A DNA stretch of 64,000 bases from contig CADCXC010000005.1 in assembly GCA_902806595.1 (NCBI GenBank), positions 2,232,001-2,296,000 on the forward strand. Direction: 5' to 3'. Shown here piece by piece: positions 33,167-44,268 of the stretch. Positions within the stretch are counted from its first letter, which is position 1, and every line of letters begins with the position of its first letter. Position numbers and translations under genes: made by a program. Source of the DNA: Pyrenopolyporus hunteri (lineage: Eukaryota; Ascomycota; Sordariomycetes; Xylariales; Hypoxylaceae). Below the pieces are notes generated by a model. It saw only the letters and a program-made list of their open reading frames with translations. It was not told the origin of the DNA and ran no database searches.

Positions 33167-34024
33167 TCAGCCCTTCAAGCCCTTATGCGCGAGCGCGGAC
33201 GCGCCCTTGCCCTTGCCCTTATTCTTGCCCTTGGTGGTGAAGACGTTCCTGGTGCGGCGCCAGGCCTCGACGAGGTGGTCGACGTTGCCCATGTCGTGCT
33301 TGGGCTTGCGCATGTAGGTGAGGCGGGCGCGGCGGGCGCGCTTGGGGCGGCGCCAGACGATCTCGATGCCGGTGATGTTGGGCGAGTACACCTTGAACCA
33401 GGTCTCGACGGGCACGCGCGACACGTGGTTGCGCAGCAGGATCGCCGTGTCCACGCCGGCCCGCCGGATCGACAGGCACACCCCCGCGAACGGCTCCCCC
33501 CCGCCCCGCCGCACGCTCACCTGCAGCACGTCCCCCGGCTTCGCCGCGTCCGGGTTCGCCTTGCTGAACAGAGCGCCCCGCGCCCCCGTCCGGTCCAGCC
33601 GCCGGATCTGCTGCGCGTGGTACGAGTCCAGCACCGACGGGTGCGCTTTGCGCGAGGAGGGCACCCGAGGGTATACGGCGAAGGCGTTCACGAGCGGCTT
33701 GTCGGGGCCTTTGGCTTTGATGGTGTCTGGAGGGGGTTTTGGTTAGTTAGTCGGTCGGTTGGTTGGCTGGTGAGTATCGTTGGCACGTAGAGGTGGTTGT
33801 CTGCTTGACGAAGATTAGAGATAGAAGATGGACGACGTACGTAATGTGGGCTTCAGACGGAGGCCAGGAGGTGGTGGTGGTGTAGAGGCGGCTGGCTGCG
33901 TAGGAGTTACTTCGGTAGCCATTGTCCGACGTAGCTGCGGTATCCGTTGCTGTCTTTGCCGAGGAGCGCGCCGAAGGACGGCTTTCCAGCAGCCCAGCGG
34001 CGGCCGCGTCGATTGGGTGATCAT
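33167..34024 (-). CDS. IMG1: Mitochondrial large-subunit ribosomal protein bL19m (247 aa)
   Basis: Two exons: 33841-34024 and 33167-33726. The second exon carries the bL19 fold: HAQQIRRLDRTGARGALFS, GDVLQVSVRR, FAGVCLSIRRAGVDTAILL, RVPVETWFKVYSPNITGIEI and the basic RRPKRARRARLTYMRKPKHD. Exon 1 encodes an Arg-rich presequence (WKAVLRRAPRQRQQRIPQLRR) typical of matrix import, then a Pro-rich linker. The start at 34024 is preferred; an in-frame ATG at 34114 would add 30 non-presequence-like residues and one at 33921 would lose the presequence. The C-terminal Gly/Lys tail ends HKGLKG. It diverges from another mitochondrial gene across 365 bp. Confidence 0.93.
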
Positions 34025-34389
34025 TGTATGTGTGTATCTCTGCCCACGCGGCTCGTGAACCTCGAAGAAATGTTGAAGCAGAGTAACTTGAAGTTGTGGG
34101 TCCGATGCGGACATAGGTGCCCATTGAATCGCTTATCGATAACGCGGGTGGAGGAATGATGTTGCGGCGGGTTGTGTTCGATAAGCGGGGTCTTGGCATC
34201 GATAAGTGCGGGTCCCGCCGTTTTCCAGAAATTTTAGGTCAATTGAATTTCTTGTTGGAGCTTTCGGAGCTGCGACGGACCTTGACGATACTCTCTCCCA
34301 CACGACATCGCCGGCCCTACTATGCGGAACGAAGCGTTGTAACCTCGCAAGTATTCGGAACCGGGCATAGTAGGTACCAGATTGGAGAC
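34025..34389. promoter_or_regulatory. Bidirectional promoter of two mitochondrial protein genes
   Basis: 365 bp between the starts of bL19m and the 486-residue mitochondrial protein. TATCGATAA near 34134-34142 and GATAAG (34178-34183) with a second CGATAAG (34199-34205) are seen; they could be GATA-type sites, untested. Confidence 0.5.
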
Positions 34390-35905
34390 ATGTCCAGAAG
34401 GTTGGTGAGGGGCGCGTTCTGCGCGAGGAATGGCGCCCTCGAGTCTTGTATAAGGAGGATAGCTGTTGGATCTTCGCAACGGACGTTTTCGTCTTCCGCG
34501 CGACGAGATGGTACGCGCAATCACCGTCATGATACAGACTACATGGTACTGATATAACATCATAGCCGGCATCGCACAGTTCACACCCACCTCCTCCCCC
34601 GAACTCGACAACCTCCTCGACACGATCCGACACAAGATTATCCTCCCCGCCTACCTCCCCACAGACCAGCGCAAGCGCATCTTCTCGCCCAAGCACAAGA
34701 AATCGCTGCAGTCGGACCCCATCACCATCGAGATCGACGGCGAGGTCATCAAGTTCCGGTACATAGACCCGTTCACGTCGATGCCCCAGACGCGGCGCAG
34801 CGTCGTCAACGCGATCGAGCAGTTCCAGACGCCCGAGGACTACGCGAACCTGCGGCCGCTGCTCGAGGGCATCGCCTACGCGGGGCGGCACTTCGACCCG
34901 TCCTTCTACTGCAAGATCATCCGGACCGTGGCCGCGCGCGGCCGCGTCTACGACATCATCGACCTGGCCCGCAGCGCCGACCACACCGGCTTCCGGCTCG
35001 ACTCCAGCGAGAAGGTGAACGACGTGCTGCAGGCCGTCCAGATGAGGGCCGTCGAGCACGGCTACGACCCCAGGAAGACCCAGCAGTGCCTGCGCTGGGC
35101 CGAGATGGTCATCGAGATGCTGTACACGGAGCCCCATAAGATTCAGAGAGCCAAGGGCGAGCACCCGCTCGAGGGCGAGCTGCCGCTGTACAGCGACCCC
35201 ATGGTGCTGCTCGCCCCGCTGCATCTGGCCGCCGCGCTCGTACCTCAGCTGCGTGCTCAGGAGCAGGCGGAGGCGGAGGCGGAGGCTGAAGCCGAGACCG
35301 AAGCCGAGACCGCATCCGAAACTGAGGGAGAGGCGGAAGCGGAGGCTGGGGCAGAAGCTGAAGCGGGGTCGGGGGAGGAGGCAGAGGCCGAAGTCGAGCC
35401 CGAATTCAAGATAGACAAGGCGATCCCCGAAAAGCTGGTCAAGTACGCACGAAAGGTGGTGAAACTATGGCCGGAGGAAAAGAGGCTGCTGGAGGTGCAA
35501 CCGCGCGAGCTGTTCAGTGACGAGAACAGGATGGGGTACCTACTCGAGCCCAACAAATTCTTGAACATAGCGGCGCCGCTACTACGAGGTCTCGACCTAG
35601 CCATAGAGGCCTTGGAGGCCGAGAACGCCGAGCTGGCCGCGCAGCTCCGGTCGCGCCGCGACACGCTGTTCGCCGACGTCCAGGAGGCCCGGCAAAAGGC
35701 GCGGGCGAGGCGCGAGGAGGTCCTTGCTAAGGAACGGGAGGCCGAAGAGGCGGCTGCTAACGCGCAAGAGGACGGAGCTACCGAGGGCCAGAAGGAGGCC
35801 CGGAAGAAGGCCCCCAGGGTTCAAGATGAGGATGCCGAGCCCCGGGATCCGCTGGTGACTTCGGGTGAGCTAGTGTATAGGAAGCTGTACGGCGAAGATG
35901 CGTGA
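34390..35905 (+). CDS. Conserved mitochondrial protein of unknown function (486 aa)
   Basis: Two exons: 34390-34510 and 34566-35905. The first 40 residues are a presequence (MSRRLVRGAFCARNG, CIRRIAVGSSQRTFSSSAR), Arg-rich with a probable RTFSSS cleavage region, so matrix targeting is likely. The mature part begins AGIAQFTPTSSPELDNLLD and contains an alpha-helical segment (FQTPEDYANLRPLLEGIAY, FYCKIIRTVAARGRVYDII, AEMVIEMLYTEPHKI) reminiscent of helical-repeat organellar RNA proteins, then an acidic Glu/Ala repeat (about residues 275-325) and a charged coiled-coil (about 400-460). I do not recognise a named family. Sharing a promoter with bL19m suggests a role in mitochondrial translation (inference). 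Confidence 0.85.
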
Positions 35906-36268
35906 AAAGGATAGAGATTCCTAGGAATTAGACCAGCTGTGTGCCTACTAAAGAGGATCGAGTCGGGTCAGAATCGGGTCGGATCAGATGTGTATAAATA
36001 CAGCCCTTCGCCACATTTGTGCTTGTACATGTATATACAGAATGGGCAAACCATAGAACAGCACATGCAACCTTCTATCTGGTCTCGTATTGTTCGCTCC
36101 GCTTTGCTCAACGCGACTTCATACTTGACCCGCGATACATGATATACGCATGCGCCTTCCCCTTGCGTCTCCCATCTCCTTGTCCAAACGCCGATGGTCT
36201 AGCGTAAGTAATCAAGTCTTCTTTTCACCCTTTCCTTTCCCCTTTCTCCAAGGACTGCCAACACAACC
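35906..36268. other. Convergent 3' intergenic region
   Basis: 363 bp between the stop codons of the mitochondrial protein and the cysteine synthase-like gene; nothing else seen. Confidence 0.5.
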
Positions 36269-37564
36269 CTACGGCAACACGATATACTTCTCCAAATGCT
36301 TCGGCACCGCGCCCAACAAGCCCTTACTCTCCAGCCACTTCCGCGAGAACAACCGTTCGGCGTACCGGTACGCGCCGTCGCACAGCATCGTGACGACCGT
36401 ATGTCCCGGGCCCAGGAGCTCGGCGACCTCCTTGGCCGCCACGACGTTCAGCGCGCTGCTCGCGCCCAGGTACAGGCCCTCCTCGTCCAGGCAGCGGTAC
36501 ACCATCGCCAGGCTCTTCTCGTCCGCGATGTGCAGGCTGCCGTCCAGGAGCCCCACGTCGGGCGCCAGGTTGTCCGTCACGCGCCCCTGCCCGATGCCCT
36601 CCGTGATGCTGCTCCCGCTGCGCTCCACCAGCTTCCCGCCCGACTGGATGTACGAGTGCAGCACGCTGCCCGGCGGGTCCGCCAGGTACGCCTTGACGCG
36701 CCCGCCCGAGGCCTCCTTTAGGAACCGCGTGACGCCGGCCAGCGTGCCCGCCGTGCCCGTCGCGCACGTGAAGGCGTCGACCTTCCCGCGCGTCTGCGCC
36801 CAGATCTCGGGGCCCGTCGTCTCGATGTGCGCGCGGCGGTTGGCCGTGTTGTCGAACTGGTTCGTCCACACGGCGTTGCCGGGCCCCAGGCGCTCGGCGT
36901 GCCGCCGCGCCTGGTGGTTGTAGTTCTGCGGGTTGTCGAAGGCCACGGCGGGCACGGGGTGCACCTCGGCGCCGAGGAGCCGCAGCAGGTCGACCTTGCC
37001 CTGCGACTGCGTGTCCGGCATGTAGATGACCAGCCGGTACCCGCGCGACCGGCACACGTGCGCCAGCCCGATCCCCGTGTTGCCCGCCGTGCCCTCGACC
37101 ACCGTGCCCCCCGGCTTGAGCAGCCCGCGCTCCTCGGCGTCCAGCACGACGTAGAGCGCCGCGCGGTCCTTGACGGATCCGCCGGGGTTCATGAATTCCG
37201 CCTTGCCGAGCACTTCGCACCCGGTTTGCTCGGAGAGCCGGTTCATGCGGATGAGCGGGGTGTTGCCGATTGCTGCGGTGGAACGTTTGTTAGCTGGGTT
37301 CGTTCACTCTCCTCATTCCCGTTCGAGTCCATCTTGTCAATCGTAAACTCGGCTAGGACTTTCCCACACAGAAAGGTATCTGGAAAGCAATTGGGGAATG
37401 TCTAGAAGAAAAAGGCAACCCGTACCGCCAGTCAAACCCTTCGCAATCCCCTGCGCCTTGGAAACTGCCAACGTATGCGGACTCGGTTCCTTCGCCGCCG
37501 CCGGAGCCACGGCCGCGGCCCTGCGCGCCGTCGTCGCTATCCGTCGGACGCTATGTCGGAACAT
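36269..37564 (-). CDS. Cysteine synthase-like PLP enzyme, mitochondrial (380 aa)
   Basis: Two exons: 37426-37564 and 36269-37272; the join gives GLTGAIGNTPLIRMNRL, the family start. Fold-type II PLP enzyme of the CysK group, making cysteine from O-acetylserine and sulfide. Seen: NPGGSVKDRAA with the Schiff-base Lys, EGTAGNTGIGLAHVC, the Gly-rich phosphate loop TCATGTAGTLAG and PPGSVLHSYIQSGGK. SSITEGIGQGRVTDN is typical of the subgroup that includes yeast YGR012W (Mcy1). The N-terminus MFRHSVRRIATTARRAAAVAPA is a good mitochondrial presequence. An upstream in-frame ATG at 37600 would prepend 12 residues. Catalytic activity on O-acetylserine rather than another substrate is an inference. Confidence 0.92.
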
Positions 37565-38271
37565 GGTTGGCCCCTTTGCTATACGCTTGCTTATAGACAC
37601 TTCCTTACTACCGCCAGCTCCGTCGCTTCGCTAAAGAGGGAGGGGAGAAACGAAACGCCACGCCTACGAACTCGGGCGAACCAATTCTTAGTTCCACAAT
37701 GTAATGTGGGAGGAAAGGAATTAATAGTTAGGCACCTCCTGTGTAGGACGGAGGGAAACTGGGATGGAGTAGCGAAGAATTGAGTGTGGTGGTAAATGGG
37801 AAGCTTCGAGGACCCTGCGCCTGCGAGTCGTACGAATAATTTTGGCGGGGCAGCTGCTGCACCGGCTCGGTTCCAGCTAGCCGGCGCATCCAAGCACGTC
37901 ATCCCGGTTTCCGCTCTCGGCGGCTTATTTTAGCTCTAGCCGTGTACCGATCTCTTGTATCTCGAGCCTCTCGACGATGTATACAAGGTTCACATCAAGC
38001 CATGGGTAAATAAATATTGTATGACTAGGTACTAGAAGAGGTTGTTTTCTTACGTTCATAAATACCAACAAGTTATATCAATGAACCGCACTTGATTTAA
38101 ACCCACCATCCTAGACCGTAATCTCATAGATAATATAACGTAGCGAGGTATCATCAAACTCATCATCCATGCTGTAGTATATATATGCACACGTACGTAA
38201 AATGGTTTTCCATGTCTCATCCGTATCAAATATGCCATCAATATCGTCATAGCACTCATCGTTACCGTTCG
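37565..38271. other. Intergenic region
   Basis: 707 bp between the cysteine synthase-like start and the stop of the RING gene. No gene supported. Confidence 0.5.
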
Positions 38272-41189
38272 TTACTCGATAATCCGTACGTATGGGGCTG
38301 GAAATAACCCCTCGCCGCCCATGTACCTCCCAAAAAGCCACTCTCCGTTTACGTCTTCTACCTCTCTTACTTCCGCCCCTTTGGGAAATAACAATTCGTC
38401 CGTAACGCCAGGCTGCGGGTACCAAGACCACTTCGCAACGGCTCTCGAGCCCGTACCCCCGTCGGGAGGGAACAAATCCGTGCCTAGGTCGGGCGCCGTG
38501 GCCGCCACGTCGACGGCTACAAGTCGTTCTAGCCTCGACCCGTTAGGGCTCTTCCAGCTCCATTTCTGCAGGCGCGGCCCTTCTTGCTGGTACTGCTCCT
38601 CGTCTGGGATGCCGGCACCTACGTACGGTTCCATGTGAAGACTCCTTCCCCCAACGATATCCTGGAACGTGCAACGCCTTTGCCCGAGCGAGCCCTCTAT
38701 AAATCCGATGATGGCCATCCTGTGGCCCTCGGGACACCGCCTCCAGCCCGCGTACCCATTCTCGTCAGATATGCGTTCGCCATGAACCAGGTCAGCATAA
38801 CAGTCCATGCATATTTCGTAGTCCCCCTGTTGCGCGTCCGCCGTTATGGTGCTCTTACACTCGAAGCAGTGATATCTGCGATCGGCGGGCGGGATACCGT
38901 TCAGGCAAACCTCGCACGTCGTTGTGAAAGTAAGCGACTTGAAATTCCCAAGGCTAATAGCATTGGGCCCCGAGGCGAGTGTTGCGCCTCGCGGACGCTT
39001 TGGTACTCGCGGACTGGTCGGAGGAGTATGGTTGCTCGTGCCGGGTGCGACATAAGCCAGGGGGAGAAGCGGGTGTGTGCAACTCTTCCCCCTATTCACG
39101 CAGCTATTACAGAAACCCCAGTCGCCTTCATTGCAGGACTCGCAGCGCCAGAAACAATCGTTAGCCCACGATAAGCATCCGACACAAAACATTCCGCTCT
39201 CTAACCGGTTGGCCGGATCGTCTGTAGTAAGCGTTCTTCGCCCCTCAGCGCCACCTGGCGCGTATTTAGCCTGCCTATATCGGCACTGGGTTAGCATATG
39301 CGGAGGCTCGAGACCCTCGTTGCCGGCCGCCACGACCCTCTCCCAATTTTTAAAAGCCGCATATCCAAACCCGAACCAATGCTCGCATCCTTTCCCAGAA
39401 CGATAGCAACTTAAGCAAATATTCCACCTCCCGTTAGCGCATTTTGAACAGTTATAGTGAAGCTCGTATTCGATGTGCGGCCGCCTGCATCGCGAGCACG
39501 TGATCGACGGCTCCTGGTAGAACTGGGGCCTTGCTCGTTGGTGCGCTTGGTGCGAAGGCGACGATATGAGACCGAGGCTTGGTAAGGGCGGCTGTGCAAC
39601 TACGGAACTTGACGGTCGCCGCGCTCTCTTAGGACGTTCGTTGCTAGAATCATCAGACTGAGTCTCCGGGGAGGGTATGGGTGGAGTCTGAGCAGCAGCG
39701 GCGGCAGCGGCAGATGCTCGTAGGCTAAACGAGAGGTCCCTAGGGCGAGAATGTTCACCCGACGTCGGCTGTCCGGCTGGGTTCGTAGTAGGCATACTAG
39801 AACTTCTTGACTCGGAGATAGAGGGGCGGCGAGACGATCGGTCGGAGCTCGGTGACCTTAGCGTCAAGTCCGTCTGCGACCTTGCCGCCGGTCTAGCGTC
39901 TGCCGTCCTCGGTCGTACGGGGTCAGTTGCGCTTCTAACATCGCTGGAAGTCCTCCTTCTCCGACGTCTTTCCGGATCGGCACGGACCTCGAGGTGAGTC
40001 GACGTAATAGGGGGACGACTACGATCGTCCGCTTGACTGTGACTAGTAGGCGGTCTGCTGTTCGCCGACCTCGACCTCGGCCGGGTGCTAGGACGAGATA
40101 CGTCGGTCGAGGGAGGTCGTGAATTCGAGCGCGCGTGCTCCGGTCGGGGAGGAGTAACGACGAGGTCACTTCTCCTAGATTGATGGGCCCGGGCCCGATC
40201 CCTCTGTCTCCGCCGATACGCTTCCGTAATCTTTCGGCTTAGCTCGTCGTTCTGGGCTAGGTCGATATTGTCTAAATCTAATCCGTCCAGGAGGCCTTCT
40301 TCCTGGATTTGGCGGGCAAACTCTTCTATTTCTCTCTCTATGTCACGGAAGTCGACGTCGGACGAGCTAATCAACGACCTTATCGACGCTTGGTGCTCTA
40401 CCTGCCTCCTCCTAGTCTGGGATAAATCACGCGAGCGGTGCTGTGAATCACTACTGTGACGTCGCCGTGCATCGGAAGACACGTCGGGCTGCAGCATAGC
40501 GCTCGAATCACGGCGGCGTCTGTGCCCGCCGTCTCCCGGATGCCGGTCGCGCGAGTCTTGGTGCCGTCTCTCGCGGCTGCTGTCCCTGTCGGACCTACTC
40601 CGCCCCTCCTCGGATCGGGTATGGCCGTGATGTCGCCTCACCCTAGATCCCTCGGCAGACTCGACACCGGCATCTTGCAGGCTCATCTGGCGCGCCTGCT
40701 CCAACATCCTCCTTTCCATCTCCTCCATCCGTCTTTCCTCCAGCGATTTCTCGGGGACTTGTATTCGTGGAAGGACGTTATCCCCGGGCTTGTACCTCTT
40801 GCGCATCTCCTCCTTCTCATCCTCCGGTTTGGCCTTGTCCGGATTCGCTGTTAGGTACATGTCAAGCAACGTGGTGACAGTGGCATTGTGGCGGGTATCT
40901 CGAACAGGGGCGCGGCAGGATGGGCAAGTAAATTTTATGGAACCGGGAGATGGAGGGTTTGGTGAGTTTTCCGCGGCGGTCTTCTGCCAGGCAAACCAGT
41001 CTTTTAAACAAGAGCCGCAAAAGGTATGAAGGCAGTCGAGGAGGGTCAAAGGTTGGTAGAGGATGTCGGTGCAGATCTAGACGTTTGGTCAGTTTCCCAT
41101 TCTTCCCGTACTCGATTGTTTCCAACTTGCGGACCTACCGAGCAGGTCAACTCCTTCTCGAGGTCGACACCAGGCCTTGACGAGGCCAT
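38272..41189 (-). CDS. RING / ZZ-like zinc finger / SH3 protein, probable E3 ubiquitin ligase (951 aa)
   Basis: Two exons: 41139-41189 and 38272-41076. N-terminal C3HC4 RING: CSIC (Cys16, Cys19), DCLHTFC (Cys32, His34, Cys37), GSC (Cys40), then FTCPSC near residue 70. Next comes a long Arg/Ser/Asp-rich disordered region (about 130-500) with many SRE/RRR repeats and a short acidic helix (DIEREIEEFARQIQEEGLL). Three ZZ-like cysteine-rich modules follow: CSRCRRPHIEYELHYNC, CVGCLSWANDCFWRCESC and CEVCLNGIPPADRRYHC with a trailing CPEGH. The C-terminus is an SH3 fold (AVAKWSWYPQPGVTDELLF to GLFPAPYVRII, about 890-950). RING plus ZZ suggests ubiquitin transfer with peptide/degron recognition; SH3 suggests a Pro-rich partner. 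No characterised ortholog comes to mind. Confidence 0.85.
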
Positions 41190-42781
41190 CGCGACTTTTA
41201 TTGGGTTATATTACCGGGGGGTGTCAGCCAGGAGTCACGAGTTTTTATTATTTTAACGAAAGTCAGCCGGCGAGAGAGTGACTCGTTATAAGGGTGTCTG
41301 CGGTGGTGGGGGACGCTGAAATGGCCCTGTAGGCGCTGTGCTGCCGAGTCCAAGTACCTCGTATCCAGACCCGCGCCACCATCAGAATCGACTGCATGGT
41401 GCTAACAGCTGCGCACCTAGTTGCATCTGACCGCGAGCTCCGTGGTTTAAGAAAAGGCTACAATAAAAAAAAGGATTTGAAATCGGGTCAGAGTCATAGC
41501 CGCATAACCGTCAGCCCTGTGTCATCCAAAAGGTAACTCTTAGCAATACCTGAGCACGGCGGTGTGAAGAAACGGAGTTGAAGGTTGGAGATGGGAAAAC
41601 GGCATTATAGGTACATGCCTTAATTGCTTTTTACCTAACGCAGGTATACCGCCCACCTCCACTTATGTAAGACAGTACTGCAGTTGGCAGGTATATACTT
41701 GCACAATTTTATGTAATGCAATAATATCAGCTGCCTAACTTTTACATAAACCGCCCCGAACCCAAGGCCAACAATGTCTCACTCCCTATCACGAGCTGCA
41801 GGTTTCGAGTACTAAATACAACTAGATGAGCTCCGAAGGCGCCACATGGCCTTTCCGGCCCAAGAAGGAGCCAATTTCTAGGCACTTGTTACACCCCCCA
41901 AATTCTCGTGGCAGTCTGGGGCCTTCGGCTTCAGTAAGCAAGAAATGTGCCGTAATATATACCTTACGTAGGCACCTTATTAGGCATCTTATTAGGTAAC
42001 GTAGGAAGCCAAGATATTGTCAATAGGAAACCCAGCCACTAGGCCTATACTTTTCTATACTTCAAGTTTAGTTAGATACCTACTAAGAGGCTCTCTTTTA
42101 ACATTATACACATATGGATACCTAGCTCACTTACAACATGGATTTTAAACTCACGTTATAATAGTATTCAAGCGCTCCTATGCCCCGCGTATATACCCCT
42201 CCCCTTAACGTTGCTCAAGGCAAAGGCGAATCTGATTGCGTATCCGATCAACCTCTAACTTCCATGGTTGCAAAAGCTATTCCAGTATTCAGGGTCTAAT
42301 GACCCTTCGTGCGTGCTACGTCTTTCGTGCATAAATTACCTGGTATCATAGGCTCATACCCTACCGTGCCTTATGTATGAGATATATGACAAAACGACGC
42401 TAAATCCAGGGCCTCAACTAAAAGAAATCCCCTACGTCAGCCCTATCCGGGGCTCAACCCATGCACTAACCCCGCTATCCAAGCGTGGTCTCGACCCGCA
42501 TAGTACCTGAATCCCCTGTATACGACTATAGGTACTTATATACTTATCATCAAGTGCCTCCATATATGAAGGTGTATAACATCATAGCTCCGGTATTCGA
42601 CGATCTAAGTTAATTGGGAGAAAAAATTAAACCGAAGCCTTAGCTTTCAAAAGGTATCATTCATAAACTACCTTGGGAGGTAGGTAGGTATCTCGTCAGA
42701 ACTCATAGTTCTAACCGATTTATTTAAGCATACCGTACATTTTTCTCACGCCGACGTGCTAACAAAAATGATACCCACGCC
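41190..42781. other. Intergenic region without a supported gene
   Basis: 1.6 kb upstream of the RING gene and downstream of enoyl-CoA hydratase. Contains direct near-repeats such as TTAGGCATCTTATTAGG (41981-41998) and a GGTAGGTAGGTA run (42679-42690). A stretch at 42440-42520 was examined for a tRNA and rejected. Confidence 0.5.
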
Positions 42782-43746
42782 TTATTCATTCGTCCACTCG
42801 GGCTTCTTTTTCTCCGCGAAAGCCTTCATGCCGATCTTCTGATCCTTGCTCCCGAACAGCGAGTGGAACACGCGCCTCTCGTACTCGACGCCGTCGCGCA
42901 GGGGCAGGTCCTGGCTCTTATTCACGGCCTCCTTGGCCGCGATGACCGCGACCCGCGAGTAGCCCGCGATGGTCTCGGCCGTCTTCAGCGCGCCCTCCAT
43001 GAGCGCCTCGTAGCTGGGGAACGCGCGCGCCGCGAGCCCCCACTGGGCCGCCTCGGCGCCCGAGAACGAGCGGCCGGTGAGTACGATCTCCATGGCGCGG
43101 CTCTTGCCGACGGCGCGCGTGAGCCGCTGGCTCCCGCCGGCGCCGGGGATCACGCCGAGCTTGATCTCGGGCTGCCCGAAGTTGGCCGTCTCCGTGCAGT
43201 ACAGGACGTCGCACATCATGGCGAGCTCGCAGCCGCCGCCGAGCGCGTGCCCGGCCACGGCCGCGATCACCGGCTTCTTCACCTGCGTCGTCAGCCGCGA
43301 CCACGACTCGATGAACCCCTTCGTGTACGCCTCCGAGAAGGTGAGCGGCGCCATCTCCTTGATGTCCGCCCCCGCCGCGAACGCCTTCTCCGACCCCGTC
43401 AGGACGATCGCCGAGATCTTGTCCGACCCGTTGAGCTCGTCGAGGGCCTGGTTGAGCTCCGTGATCAAGGGCGTGCTTAGGGCGTTCAGGGCTTTGGGCC
43501 GGTTGAGGGTTACTGGTGGTGGAGGTTAGGTTAGGTTAGGTTACCGAGGTTAATTCTTGGGTAAAGCAATAGCTGCGCGACAAAGCGCCGTTTGGTCTCA
43601 CCTTGGCCGACGCCCGGCTTAGGCTCTGACACGAGTATGTACTCGTAGGATCTGTTGGCCGTGGCGGAGAACTGGCGGACTGTTCTGGGGAGTGTGCATG
43701 GTTGAAGGCGCGAGGCCAGTGGCCTCAGAGTCCGTAATGTGTTCAT
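42782..43746 (-). CDS. Mitochondrial enoyl-CoA hydratase (crotonase, 291 aa)
   Basis: Two exons: 43602-43746 and 42782-43512. Short-chain enoyl-CoA hydratase of beta-oxidation, adding water across trans-2-enoyl-CoA in the matrix. The presequence MNTLRTLRPLASRLQPCTLPRTVRQFSAT is Arg-rich without acids. Crotonase hallmarks: VTLNRPKALNALSTPLI (across the splice), AFAAGADIKEM (oxyanion hole side), GHALGGGCELAMMCD (catalytic Glu) and PEIKLGVIPGAGGSQRL (second catalytic Glu). The C-terminus KKKPEWTNE is typical. An in-frame ATG at 43809 gives a longer, less presequence-like start and is not preferred. The 89-nt intron has a GGTTA repeat (read on the plus strand) that forms its pyrimidine tract. Confidence 0.95.
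43525..43543 (+). repeat. (GGTTA)n run inside the enoyl-CoA hydratase intron
   Basis: Three to four GGTTA units; on the coding strand they read CCTAA and act as the pyrimidine-rich tract before the CCACCAG acceptor. Confidence 0.75.
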
Positions 43747-44083
43747 CTTCGGCAAACTAATGAATCGTGAACTACCGTGGCACACGACCAATTGAATAGG
43801 ACGAGTCAATGGTTTGGTTACTAATAGGGAGCACAGCTCATGGGACGTTAACAGGGGTTCCCCAATCGTTTAGATGAGATACCGTTGAGTCCCGTATATG
43901 GGTAGGTGAAGCTTAAGTGAGCAATGGGAGCTCTGAGATTCTAAGCCATTTATAGGTGGTTTACCTCATGTATGAGCTCATGGAAGCCGAGGGTAACCAT
44001 TTCACAGCTGAATCAACAAATCCCCGTTATGAACAACCGAAACTTGACCTACTGGAATATATGTAAATAGCGGGGTCCAAGGA
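43747..44083. other. Upstream region of enoyl-CoA hydratase
   Basis: Normal base composition right up to the retrotransposon boundary. No gene seen. Confidence 0.5.
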
Positions 44084-44089
44084 CGATTA
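44084..44089 (+). repeat. Target site duplication CGATTA (left)
   Basis: CGATTA directly before the left LTR; the same six bases follow the right LTR at 49841-49846. The exact length (4-7) is ambiguous because the LTR ends share bases with it. Confidence 0.7.
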
Positions 44090-44268
44090 TAGATACTTAA
44101 TCATATAACTTAAACTTTATTATATAAAATATAAAAACGATATTCGCCGATTATTAAAGTTTAAAAAAATTAAATAATTTATAATATTTATATTTTATTT
44201 ATAATTTAATTTCGTATAAATATTAATAAATTATAAATATTATTAAAACGTAAAATTAATAATATATA
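44090..44268 (+). repeat. Left LTR of RIP-mutated retrotransposon
   Basis: 179 bp, beginning TAGATACTTAATC and ending AATAATATATA. Aligns without gaps to the right LTR; I count about sixteen differences, all C/T or G/A. TA at both ends is what RIP makes of the usual TG...CA. Confidence 0.85.

Noticed and set aside
33101..33790. 229-aa plus-strand frame over bL19m
   Set aside because: Antisense to a clearly recognised ribosomal protein exon; low-complexity Ala/Arg/Gly product.
34133..35224. 363-aa minus-strand frame across the mitochondrial protein gene
   Set aside because: Shadow of the plus-strand gene, which has a presequence, proper splice sites and coding composition.
36324..37220. 298-aa minus-strand frame overlapping the cysteine synthase gene
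   Set aside because: Alternative frame on the same strand, Arg/Gly/Ala-rich with no motif; the overlapping frame encodes the enzyme.
42440..42520. Possible minus-strand tRNA gene
   Set aside because: A GGTTAGTG-like string and paired Gs were seen, but no acceptor stem, anticodon loop or GGTTCGA T-loop could be folded.
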